Assembly: GCF_002220365.1 (NCBI RefSeq)
Contig: NZ_MTHB01000185.1
Location: forward strand, 26,205 to 90,204
Direction of reading: 5' to 3'
DNA from: Caballeronia sordidicola
GTDB lineage: Bacteria; Pseudomonadota; Gammaproteobacteria; Burkholderiales; Burkholderiaceae
Length of the DNA stretch: 64,000 nucleotides
A model generated the notes under the pieces. That model made no database searches. It was not told where the DNA came from and saw only the letters and a list, made by a program, of their open reading frames with translations. The stretch's first letter is position 1, and each line of letters begins with the position of its first letter. Made by a program: the position numbers and the translations under genes. Positions 34,871-42,541 of the stretch are shown one piece after another.

Positions 34871-36385
34871 CTACGCGTCCGCGCCGGTCACCATCGCCGC
34901 GCCGCGCAATCCATGCGCGACCATCAGCCGATACAGCGTCACCCGCGAGATCCCCAATTCCGCCGCCGCCTCGGCGAGCCTGTGCCGGTGCCGCAGCAAC
35001 GTCAGCTCGATTGCGCGCTTCTCGGCGGCATCGCGGGCAGCGGCCAGCGTGGTCGATTCAATGCCTGTGCAGTGACCGAGCCCGAGATCGTCGGCGGTGA
35101 TCAGCTTGTTCTCCGCCATTACGATCGCGCGCCGCACGCGATTGATCATCTCGCGCACATTGCCGGTCCAGGCGTAGCTGTACATCGCTTCGATCGCCGA
35201 CGGCGCAAAGCCGACGATCTTGCGCCGGCCGTCGCTCCTGAACTTGTGCAGCACATGCAGCGCGAGAATTTCGATGTCCTTGCCGCGCGCTCGCAGCGGC
35301 GGTTCGTCCACCCGCAGCACGCACAGCCGATGAAACAGGTCAGTACGAAAACGCCCGGCGGCCATGGCGGCTTCCAGATCGATGTGGGTTGCGGAAATGA
35401 TCCGCACGTTGACGGCGATGGGGTCATGGCCGCCCAGCCGGTCGATCTTGCGTTCCTGCAGGAAACGCAGCAAATGCACCTGGCTGTCGAGCGGCAGGTC
35501 GCCGATTTCATCGAGGAACAGCGTACCGCCGTCGGCTTCCTCCACCCGGCCGATCTTGCGCTGGTTCGCGCCCGTGAACGCACCGCGCTCGTAGCCAAAC
35601 AGTTCGGACTGAATCAGGTGATTGCCGATCGCGCCGCAATTGATCGCGACGAATGGGCCCTTGCGGCGTGGCGAGCGTTCGTGGATAGCCACGGCCGTCA
35701 ATTCCTTGCCGGTCCCCGATTCGCCGGTGATGAACACGTTCGCGTCCGTGTTCGCCACCTTGCGGATGGTGCGAAAGAGCTGCTGCATGGCCTCGCAGGT
35801 GCCGACCATCTGCTCGTCGCCGAACACGGTCGGGGTATCGGCCAGGTCGATGTCGCCGAGGCTCACCATGCCGTACGCGTGATCGACGAGGTAACCGATG
35901 GTCGCGTGGGAGAACGGACCCTTCACGAAGTCGAAGCAGAAGTGCCGGATCAAGTGGCAGACGACCGGGTCGGCGAGATGGGTGTCGTCGGTGAGGGCGA
36001 TCCAGCCGGCTCGCTGATGACGCAGCGCAGGCTCGAGCGCGGTCAGCTCGCGCGCCGAAAAGCTGGTCATATCGACAATACCGGCCACCGGCGTATCGGT
36101 TTTCAGGACGCTGGCCTGGGTGGCGAGTGACCCAGCCGATACCTTCCAGCCAAGGCTTTTCAAGTACGTGACCAGCGCCTCATTCGGTGCCTGCGCTATG
36201 TAGAGCAGGTTACGGACGGCCGCCGTCGCATGGGGCGTTGGGATGATCGGAACGATCGGGAGATCCGGTGCACCGGACAGACCTGGCGCGACCGGGATGA
36301 CGGTGGGCAGGATGCTCGTCGGCAGCATTGAATCCAGTGTGGTTTTACCCGGCGCGGGTACGGAGACGGGAACGGATTCGAACAC
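34871..36385 (-). CDS. Sigma-54-dependent activator, VpsR type (copy 1)
   Basis: The start is GTG 36385, chosen because AAAAAGGAG sits seven bases before it; the frame is open further upstream. The 504-residue protein has a Pro-rich start and a receiver-like VpsR-type domain (about 57-177, with Asp105 in GIVDM). The AAA+ core carries Walker A GESGTGKE (221-228), the sigma-54 contact loop GAFTGA (268-273) and Walker B LFLDEIGDL. A Fis-type HTH (AAAELGISRVTLYRLM) ends the protein. VpsR relatives respond to c-di-GMP and control biofilm matrix genes. The core is nearly identical to the activator at 37742. Confidence 0.93.
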   Translation of the reverse strand: MFESVPVSVPAPGKTTLDSMLPTSILPTVIPVAPGLSGAPDLPIVPIIPTPHATAAVRNLLYIAQAPNEALVTYLKSLGWKVSAGSLATQASVLKTDTPVAGIVDMTSFSARELTALEPALRHQRAGWIALTDDTHLADPVVCHLIRHFCFDFVKGPFSHATIGYLVDHAYGMVSLGDIDLADTPTVFGDEQMVGTCEAMQQLFRTIRKVANTDANVFITGESGTGKELTAVAIHERSPRRKGPFVAINCGAIGNHLIQSELFGYERGAFTGANQRKIGRVEEADGGTLFLDEIGDLPLDSQVHLLRFLQERKIDRLGGHDPIAVNVRIISATHIDLEAAMAAGRFRTDLFHRLCVLRVDEPPLRARGKDIEILALHVLHKFRSDGRRKIVGFAPSAIEAMYSYAWTGNVREMINRVRRAIVMAENKLITADDLGLGHCTGIESTTLAAARDAAEKRAIELTLLRHRHRLAEAAAELGISRVTLYRLMVAHGLRGAAMVTGADA

Positions 36386-36695
36386 GAGCGATCTCCTTTT
36401 TGCCACGGCGCAAACGATGTCCTGGCGGACACCGCGGTGCAATGCGCTGTCGATCCATATGGCCGTCGAGCGGGACGCTGCGTAAAGGCCGCAGATGCGT
36501 TCCTCGCGTAATTGCGCGGCATGCCTCGTGCCGCGCAATTACGCGGCCTCGCTACTCGCTGAGCAATACGATCAGTGTCCTGCTGTCCGGCGTGTCCTTC
36601 AAATCCTGTTTCTGCGTTGTTGCGTAGCCGCAGCGCGTATCTTGTTGTGGTCGTTCTTTAGACGACTTGCCCTGCACCGGTTTGCAATTTCCCGG
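36386..36695. other. 310-base leader between the secreted-protein gene and activator 1
   Basis: This gap holds a 17-bp perfect inverted repeat (36505-36545) and the ribosome site for GTG 36385. The frame of activator 1 stays open through part of it, but that segment has no conserved character. No terminator with a T tract is visible, so the secreted-protein gene and activator 1 may share a transcript. Confidence 0.5.
36505..36545. repeat. Perfect 17-bp inverted repeat with a 7-base loop
   Basis: CGCGTAATTGCGCGGCA (36505-36521) and TGCCGCGCAATTACGCG (36529-36545) are exact reverse complements separated by TGCCTCG. The repeat lies 120-160 bases upstream of the activator 1 start. No T run follows on either strand, which argues against an ordinary intrinsic terminator. 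It may be a regulator site or an RNA structure in the leader. Confidence 0.9.
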
Positions 36696-37226
36696 CTAGC
36701 GCGTCTTCTGGGTGCCCGCGCTCGCGACGTTCCCCGGTGCGGAGCGCGTCACTGCCTCGACGGGAACGGGAGCGGGCACCGGCGGCGGGATCTCATCCCA
36801 AAGCGTGACGCTGGTCGTGTGCGCGGCGACTGGCGACTCATCCGTCGTCGCGGTGACTTTTTCAAGCGTGATGTCTGCCCGCACCGCAAGCGGCGCCGAC
36901 GCTATGGGTTGAACCGATGCGGCCAGTTCCTCTTCCATTACAGGATTAACAATAATGCGCTCGTTCGATGCGGCTTCGCCAGCATCGGCACTTCCAATTT
37001 TTCTTTCCATGAAAATGGCTGGCGGATTTGGCCGGGTCACGAATGTTTCATATTCGGACACTATGAGCGCAGACGTGGGCTGGATCACGCGATCATCGTT
37101 TGCGTTATTTTGTGCGCAAACGTTGGCGGCTGAGCTGCTCAGTACAAACCACGCGGCACTCATGAGAGCGAGCTTATGCGCTCTCGCAGTATTTTCTTGT
37201 TTGACGACGCAGCCGGAGCGTTCCAT
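36696..37226 (-). CDS. Small secreted protein of unknown function between the two activators
   Basis: The 176-residue protein has a signal peptide (hydrophobic about 19-34, likely cut after VCA or CAQ near residue 38). The mature part is rich in Ala, Val, Pro and Glu, with a Pro-Val run near the C-terminus (PPPVPAPVPVE) and no Cys. I do not recognise a family. AGGGAG lies seven bases before ATG 37226, and a sigma-54-like promoter lies just upstream. The two flanking sigma-54 activators make this the likely target of at least one of them. Confidence 0.75.
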   Translation of the reverse strand: MERSGCVVKQENTARAHKLALMSAAWFVLSSSAANVCAQNNANDDRVIQPTSALIVSEYETFVTRPNPPAIFMERKIGSADAGEAASNERIIVNPVMEEELAASVQPIASAPLAVRADITLEKVTATTDESPVAAHTTSVTLWDEIPPPVPAPVPVEAVTRSAPGNVASAGTQKTR

Positions 37227-37253
37227 GGCGGTCTCCCTGATTCATTGTCATTT

Positions 37254-37269
37254 AGCGAAACATATGCCA
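37254..37269 (-). promoter_or_regulatory. Sigma-54 (-24/-12) promoter before the secreted-protein gene
   Basis: On the minus strand the sequence reads TGGCATATGTTTCGCT. GG and GC are exactly 10 bases apart, and it matches the consensus TGGCACG-N4-TTGCW at TGGCA, at the last T before C, and at GCT. Transcription would start near 37243, leaving a 17-base leader that contains the ribosome site. Confidence 0.65.
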
Positions 37270-37343
37270 TGGCACGCATTCCGTTGCCGGTATTGGGCGG
37301 GTGGCAAGCTGACTGAAAAAATGAATCAGAAAAAAGCCGAAAA

Positions 37344-37361
37344 CGTTTCAAGACTGAAACG
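37344..37361. promoter_or_regulatory. Palindrome, possible enhancer site for the sigma-54 activators
   Basis: CGTTTCA and TGAAACG form a perfect 7-bp inverted repeat around AGAC. The centre lies about 85 bases upstream of the -24 element of the secreted-protein gene, the usual distance for sigma-54 enhancers. Further TGAAAC/GTTTCA half-sites occur at 37459, 37561 and 37614. Confidence 0.5.
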
Positions 37362-37741
37362 ATAGACGGTTAACGGCCGTTTTTATCAAAAATTGCGTAA
37401 ATGCTATTGTCTTATTTAAACTATTTGCAAAATGCTTATTAAAACCTGACCTCGTTGTTGAAACGCACAGTGGGCCTGCTTCAGGATGGGTTTGCAGGCA
37501 TTGTTGCGGATATTTGTTTTCGAAGTATTCGCTTTATAGTAGTCTCTCAAAAACAGCATCTGAAACAAAACAGGTTCGCATAGAACCGCGCGACAGTACT
37601 CGTCGCTTCCGGGGTTTCACCGTTTGCAGTTTCCCGAATGATCGTTCGCTTGGGGCATGCGAGTCTTCGACGTCTGCAGCGTGGTTGAGGGCAATTACCG
37701 GCGCGACCTTTTCAACGACCGTTGACGAAAGGATCAGAACA

Positions 37742-39118
37742 ATGGAAGTCGCTCGGCGGCAACTAATCTACGTGACTCGTGACCCGAGCGAGCCTTTGTG
37801 CGCTCGGTTTGAGGAGAGGGGCTGGCACATAGAGGTCGTATCGAACGCGAAGGACGCACGTCGGTGGCTTCGCAGCGACCTGGCAACCGGTGGCTTGCTG
37901 GATTTGTCGAGCAGTTTTGAAGCACACGAACTCGCGGCGCTCGAAGCGTCGCTGACGCTGACCAATGTCGGCTGGGTCGCGGCCACCGTGACAGGTCAAC
38001 TCGAAGATGCGGCCGTGCGCCGGCTGATTCGCGACTACTGCTTCGACTACGTCACCTTACCCACATCGAATGATCGCGTGGTGGACGCAGTCGGCCATGC
38101 TTATGGAATGGTGGCGCTGCGCGAGAACGCATCGAACGATGCGCGCGACGGCCGCGCCGAAGGCGAGATGGTCGGTTCGTGCGACGCCATGCTTGCGCTG
38201 TTCCGCTCCATCCGCAAGGTCGCCATGACCGACGCGCCCGTGTTCATCTCGGGCGAATCGGGCACGGGCAAGGAACTCACCGCGGTCGCCATTCACGAAC
38301 GATCGGTCAGGCGAGAGCAGCCGTTCGTCGCCATCAATTGCGGCGCGATTCCCGCGCATCTGTTGCAATCGGAATTGTTCGGCTATGAACGCGGTGCGTT
38401 TACCGGCGCGAATCAACGCAAGATCGGCCGCGTGGAAGCGGCTAACGGCGGCACGCTGTTCCTCGATGAAATCGGCGACTTGCCGCTCGAAAGTCAGGCA
38501 AGCCTGTTGCGTTTCCTGCAGGAGCGCAAGGTTGAACGGCTTGGCGGACATGGGTCCACCCCGGTGGACGTGCGCATCATTTCGGCCACCCACGTGGATA
38601 TGCAGACGGCCATGATCGAAGGGCGGTTCCGTGCAGACTTGTATCACCGTCTGTGCGTGCTGCAAATCGATGAACCGCCCCTGCGCGCTCGCGGCAAGGA
38701 CATCGAGCTGCTCGCCAAGCACATGCTGGACCGCTTCAAGAAGGACGCGAGCCGGCGTCTGCGCGGTTTCGCGCCCGATGCCATTGCCGCCATCCACAAC
38801 TACGGCTGGCCGGGTAACGTGCGCGAGCTGATTAATCGCGTGCGCCGCGCCATCGTGATGTCGGAAGGGCGTCAGATCAGTGCGCGGGATCTTGAGCTCG
38901 GCGAGTACGTCGAGGTGGCGCCGGTGTCACTGGCGCAGGCACGGGAGGCTGCGGAACGGCAGGCTATCGAACTCGCTTTGCTGCGCCATCGCGGCCGTCT
39001 TGGCGACGCCGCGCAGGAACTCGGTATTTCGCGGGTGACGCTGTACCGCCTTCTGAGCGCGCATGGCATGCGGCACATTGAAGTCGATGCACCGACGGAG
39101 CACGTCACACGCGGCTAA
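37742..39118 (+). CDS. Sigma-54-dependent activator, VpsR type (copy 2)
   Basis: ATG 37742 is preceded by AAAGGAT and begins the conserved N-terminal domain. The 458-residue protein repeats the layout of activator 1: receiver-like domain (about 5-127, Asp54 in GLLDL), Walker A GESGTGKE (171-178), GAFTGA (218-223), Walker B LFLDEIGDL, and a Fis-type HTH (AAQELGISRVTLYRLL). The AAA+ and HTH parts match copy 1 closely; the N-terminal domains differ more, so the signals sensed may differ. It faces away from the secreted-protein gene and toward thyA. Confidence 0.93.
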   Translation: MEVARRQLIYVTRDPSEPLCARFEERGWHIEVVSNAKDARRWLRSDLATGGLLDLSSSFEAHELAALEASLTLTNVGWVAATVTGQLEDAAVRRLIRDYCFDYVTLPTSNDRVVDAVGHAYGMVALRENASNDARDGRAEGEMVGSCDAMLALFRSIRKVAMTDAPVFISGESGTGKELTAVAIHERSVRREQPFVAINCGAIPAHLLQSELFGYERGAFTGANQRKIGRVEAANGGTLFLDEIGDLPLESQASLLRFLQERKVERLGGHGSTPVDVRIISATHVDMQTAMIEGRFRADLYHRLCVLQIDEPPLRARGKDIELLAKHMLDRFKKDASRRLRGFAPDAIAAIHNYGWPGNVRELINRVRRAIVMSEGRQISARDLELGEYVEVAPVSLAQAREAAERQAIELALLRHRGRLGDAAQELGISRVTLYRLLSAHGMRHIEVDAPTEHVTRG

Positions 39119-39410
39119 GGGCCGTGTTTGACGGCCGCCCGCCGGCCGCTGGCAGGTCGCCAAGGTCTCCCTGATACATTCAATCCCGGGGTTCGCTGGA
39201 ACGCCGCGGATTCCTTTCGTTCGTTCCCCGCAAGGCACCTTCGCACCTCGCCCTCCGGCGCTTGGTAAAATCGTGGTTTGATTTTATCGGCGGCGGCGTT
39301 TTCCGCGTTTTCCATGGCTAGCGCAATCCGTGGCGAGAGTGCGCCGCAGGCGCGCGGAAATGTTCTGCCAGAATGGCGACACGTCCTCCTTTTTACGAAC
39401 GATCCAGCTC

Positions 39411-40244
39411 ATGATCCAGTACCAAGAACTGCTCAAAGACATTCTCGAACGCGGCGCTCGCAAGATGGACCGGACCGGCACGGGGACGATCAGCACGTTT
39501 GGCCGTCAATTGCGTTTCGATCTGGCGGACGGGTTTCCGATCGTCACGACCAAGCGCATCCACATGAAGAGCGTGATCTACGAGCTGCTGTGGTTCCTGA
39601 ACGGCGATACGAACATCAAGTATCTGAACGACAACGGCGTGACCATCTGGGACGAATGGGCCGATGAAAACGGCAACCTCGGTCCGGTGTACGGGCATCA
39701 ATGGCGTTTCTGGCCCAAAAGCGACGGCACGGTGGTCGATCAGGTGAGCGCGCTCGTGCATCAGATCAAGACGCGTCCCAACTCGCGGCGGTTGATGCTG
39801 ACAGCCTTGAACGTGGCCGATTTCCCGGACGAGTCCATGTCGCCGGTCGATAACGCGCGTGCAGGCAGGATGGCGCTTGCACCGTGCCATTGCCTCGCAC
39901 AGTTCTACGTGAACGAAGGCAAGCTGAGCTGCCTGCTGTATTGCCGCAGCCAGGACGTGTTCCTGGGTACGCCGTTCAACATTGCGAGCTATGCGTTGCT
40001 CACGCACATGCTCGCGCAGCAGTGCGATCTGGATGTGGGGGAGTTAGTCTGGACCGGCGGCGATTGCCATATCTACCTGAACCATCTTGAGCAAGTGGAC
40101 CTGCAATTGAGCCGTGAGCCGTATGCGCTGCCGAAGCTCGAACTGGCGAGAAAACCCGCTTCCATCTTCGATTACCAATACGAAGACTTCGTGATCGAAG
40201 GGTATCAATATCATCCGGGCATCAAGGCGCCGATCGCGATTTAG
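39411..40244 (+). CDS. thyA: Thymidylate synthase
   Basis: It methylates dUMP to dTMP using methylene-tetrahydrofolate. The 277-residue protein has the N-terminal RTGTGTISTFGRQLRFDL, the catalytic Cys in LAPCHCLAQFYV and the C-terminal HYxxPxIKAPIAI-type end (YHPGIKAPIAI). ATG 39411 is the conserved start; 27 residues of upstream open frame were dropped. The gene is separated from folA by the activator module, so the common thyA-folA pairing is interrupted. Confidence 0.97.
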   Translation: MIQYQELLKDILERGARKMDRTGTGTISTFGRQLRFDLADGFPIVTTKRIHMKSVIYELLWFLNGDTNIKYLNDNGVTIWDEWADENGNLGPVYGHQWRFWPKSDGTVVDQVSALVHQIKTRPNSRRLMLTALNVADFPDESMSPVDNARAGRMALAPCHCLAQFYVNEGKLSCLLYCRSQDVFLGTPFNIASYALLTHMLAQQCDLDVGELVWTGGDCHIYLNHLEQVDLQLSREPYALPKLELARKPASIFDYQYEDFVIEGYQYHPGIKAPIAI

Positions 40245-40464
40245 ACGGGTATGGGCGTGTCATAAGCGCTGAATAAGCGCGTTCCTGCTTCAATGAACCG
40301 AAGCCGGAACGCCCGCCGTTTAAAACATCGCGGCGTAACGATGTTGAGCATCCGGTCGACCGTGTCGAGCAGGGCTAACAACCCGCTGACCCTCTGGCTG
40401 TTGCCGCTGATCTTGTCCGCGTCCAACGTCAGGTACTTATTGCGCCAGGTCGGGTTCTACGCCG

Positions 40465-41241
40465 CTAGACCTCAGCAAGGACGGCGGCGAAATGCCGTTC
40501 GCCGGCGGGCGTGACTCGCAGGACCCGCCGCTTGGCTGTTGTTTCAACCCAGCCATGTTCTGTGCACGCATCGAGAAACGCCGCGCCCAGCGCGCCGCCA
40601 AGATGCGGCCGGCGTTCGCTCCAGTCGATGCACGTGCAGGCGAACCGCCTGCGCCGTGCTCTCTGCGCGGTGAGGTCAATACCGATCCGCGAAAATTCAT
40701 CGACTCCTTGCGGCGTGGCATCGAGCGAGGTCGGGCCGGGCCGCTTCGAGCCGGCCGGTGCACCACCTTGCGCCTGCGCGACTTCCAGCCACTTCGATGT
40801 CAGCATCCGGTCGAACAGCCGCACAGCCAGTTCGCCCGCGAGATGGTCGTAACAAGTCCGCGCATAGCGCATGTCGAGTGGTACGGCAGACGCCGGCCGC
40901 GGCGCAGGCCGATGCGCCTGCGCTGCTTCCCGCAACGGCGCGCTGGCTTGCGCCAGATTAGCCAACGCTTCGATTGCCATCGCAATATCGGGTGTTGCAA
41001 TGCGGTAGTACCGGTGCCGCCCGCTTACTTCGAGCGCCAGCAGGCCACTCTCGACGAGCCGGGCGAAGTGCCCGCTGGCGGCGGATGGCGAGATGCCGGC
41101 GATCATCGTGAGTTCGCCGGCAGGCCGGGCGGTGCCGTCCATCAGCGACCACAGCATGGCGGCGCGGCCGGGGTCCGCGAGCAGTGCGCCTATGCGCGAT
41201 AAACCGGGAAACGGGCGGGCATCTTCGTGATCGAGCGTCAT
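40465..41241 (-). CDS. ArsR-type helix-turn-helix transcriptional regulator
   Basis: The 258-residue protein has an N-terminal winged helix (about 12-82: SRIGALLADPGRAAMLWSLM, AGISPSAASGHFARLVESGLL and SGRHRYYRIA) of the ArsR/HTH_20 type. A C-terminal domain of about 150 residues follows, with several Cys and His (YARTCYDHLAGELAVRLFD and CTCIDWSERRPHLGGALG). Such long ArsR proteins often control a neighbouring exporter or enzyme, but none is adjacent. The ligand is unknown. Translation starts at ATG 41241 with GGAGG nearby. Confidence 0.85.
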   Translation of the reverse strand: MTLDHEDARPFPGLSRIGALLADPGRAAMLWSLMDGTARPAGELTMIAGISPSAASGHFARLVESGLLALEVSGRHRYYRIATPDIAMAIEALANLAQASAPLREAAQAHRPAPRPASAVPLDMRYARTCYDHLAGELAVRLFDRMLTSKWLEVAQAQGGAPAGSKRPGPTSLDATPQGVDEFSRIGIDLTAQRARRRRFACTCIDWSERRPHLGGALGAAFLDACTEHGWVETTAKRRVLRVTPAGERHFAAVLAEV

Positions 41242-41402
41242 CGCAGCCTCCTTGGATTAACCCTACTTTAGCGACTTCGCGCATGCGATGTTTCATCGTA
41301 ACCTGAAGTATTGATTCAGAGCCCGAACTCATCATGAGCGCCGCACGAGCCCCGCGCTAGAATGATGTTTCGCGTTGAATGAAGGCCGTGCAGGGGACTC
41401 TC

Positions 41403-41546
41403 ATGGTGAAAATTTTGATAGCAACGCTGCTTGTGGCGGCGTGTGCGGGTTGTGCGGGAGCGTCGGGCGGGTCGTCGTCAGCAGCAGGGTCGAGTGGCAT
41501 TACCATGTACGGTGTAATCGACCAGGGCGTGTCCGTGCGCAAGTGA
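41403..41546 (+). CDS. Very small lipoprotein
   Basis: The 47-residue protein starts MVKILIATLLVAACAGCAG. This is a short lipoprotein signal with two candidate lipobox Cys (LVAAC, with AGC three residues later). A Ser/Gly-rich linker (GGSSSAAGSSG) and a conserved-looking end ITMYGVIDQGVSVRK follow. Similar tiny lipoproteins ending in a YG-x-ID motif are common in Burkholderia; their function is unknown. GGGGAC precedes the ATG. It lies alone between the HTH regulator and the thioesterase. Confidence 0.75.
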   Translation: MVKILIATLLVAACAGCAGASGGSSSAAGSSGITMYGVIDQGVSVRK

Positions 41547-41658
41547 GTGCCCAAGTGTGCCCAAGCGCGCCGGAGCGGGTCGGCGAGCGTTTTTTAGACT
41601 CGTATAATTCGGCAACTCCACTTACCAGGCAGGCCCGTTCAGCTTGCCTTACATCTAC

Positions 41659-42186
41659 ATGAATACTGCTGTGCCCACCCCCCAATCCACTGATGCCCCG
41701 ATCACCGACCGGTCCGAAACCACGTTTCGTTTTCTAGCCGAACCGACCTCCGTGAATTTCGGCGGAAAGGTTCACGGCGGTGCCCTGATGAAGTGGATGG
41801 ACGAGACGGCTTACGCGTGTGCCGCGGTCTGGTCCGGGCGTTATTGCGTGACGGTCAGCGTGGGCAATATCCGTTTCCGCCGGCCGATCCTGGTGGGTAA
41901 CCTGGTCGAATTGCGCGCCCGCGTGGTGGCGACGGGGCGCACGAGTATGCATTTGCATATCTCTGTGCATGCAGGCGATCCGAAGAGTGGCGTGCTGCAA
42001 CAGACCACGGATTGCCTGATGGTGTTCGTCGCTGTCGATGAACAGGGCAGGCCCGTGCCGGTTCCTTCGTTCGTGCCCGTCACGGATGAGCAAAAGCGGT
42101 TGGCGAAATATGCGATAGACGTCAAGGACGCGTTGGACGCGATCGTGGAATTGAAGCCGGAAGAAGTGGCAGCCGGGAAGGTTTAA
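41659..42186 (+). CDS. Acyl-CoA thioesterase (hotdog fold, YciA/BACH type)
   Basis: The 175-residue protein has the hotdog signature FGGKVHGGALMKWMDETAY (about 32-50, with the catalytic Asp in WMDE) and the strand motif VTVSVGNIRFRRPILVG. Such enzymes hydrolyse medium- to long-chain acyl-CoAs in the cytoplasm. ATG 41659 is the start closest to the conserved region. No operon partner is visible; the next gene begins 355 bases later. Confidence 0.88.
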   Translation: MNTAVPTPQSTDAPITDRSETTFRFLAEPTSVNFGGKVHGGALMKWMDETAYACAAVWSGRYCVTVSVGNIRFRRPILVGNLVELRARVVATGRTSMHLHISVHAGDPKSGVLQQTTDCLMVFVAVDEQGRPVPVPSFVPVTDEQKRLAKYAIDVKDALDAIVELKPEEVAAGKV

Positions 42187-42541
42187 AAGCGATGAAGGGC
42201 GCTGGCGGGAGAATCTGCCGGCGCGGCGTTCCGAACCATAAGCACGGCGTTGTTAACACCAGGTAATTAGTATTACTACAGGACAATACAAGACAAGACC
42301 TGAATGAACCTTCGCATCGGCAAGTGACGTGAAAACCTTGCATAGCCGCTGAATCGGCCGTCGCGCGGCGCTATATCGAAATGCAGGGCAAACAAATAAG
42401 ACGTTTCTCATTCATGAATGTGTGCGTTATCGGCATAGTTTGGCGCAGTGCGTAAAAGGTCCGCAAGGGCTACCGAACGGTCTCCGAAGGGACCGCGACC
42501 GGACTCAACGCGCAAACATCCAACATGAACTGAGGAAACGC
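42187..42541. other. 355-base gap before the methyltransferase gene
   Basis: This gap contains an AT-rich patch around 42255-42300 with the imperfect palindrome GTAATTAGTATTAC. It probably includes the methyltransferase promoter. The methyltransferase frame is open back to 42422, but those residues are not conserved. No RNA gene or small gene is seen. Confidence 0.4.

Larger units (their letters stand above)
37227..37741. other. 515-base regulatory region between the secreted-protein gene and activator 2
   Basis: This region is clearly more AT-rich than its surroundings from about 37310 to 37560. It holds the minus-strand sigma-54-like promoter, the CGTTTCA/TGAAACG palindrome, a short AACGGCCGTT palindrome (37372-37381) and several GTTTCA half-sites. 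The frame of activator 2 is open upstream of its chosen start back to 37514, without conservation. Confidence 0.6.

Noticed and set aside
34913..36130. 405-codon plus-strand frame
   Set aside because: It is antisense to activator 1, whose Walker and GAFTGA motifs are certain.
37270..37287. Plus-strand TGGCAC...TTGC as a second sigma-54 promoter
   Set aside because: The spacing between GG and GC is wrong (14 bases instead of 10). The minus-strand match at 37254-37269 has exact spacing.
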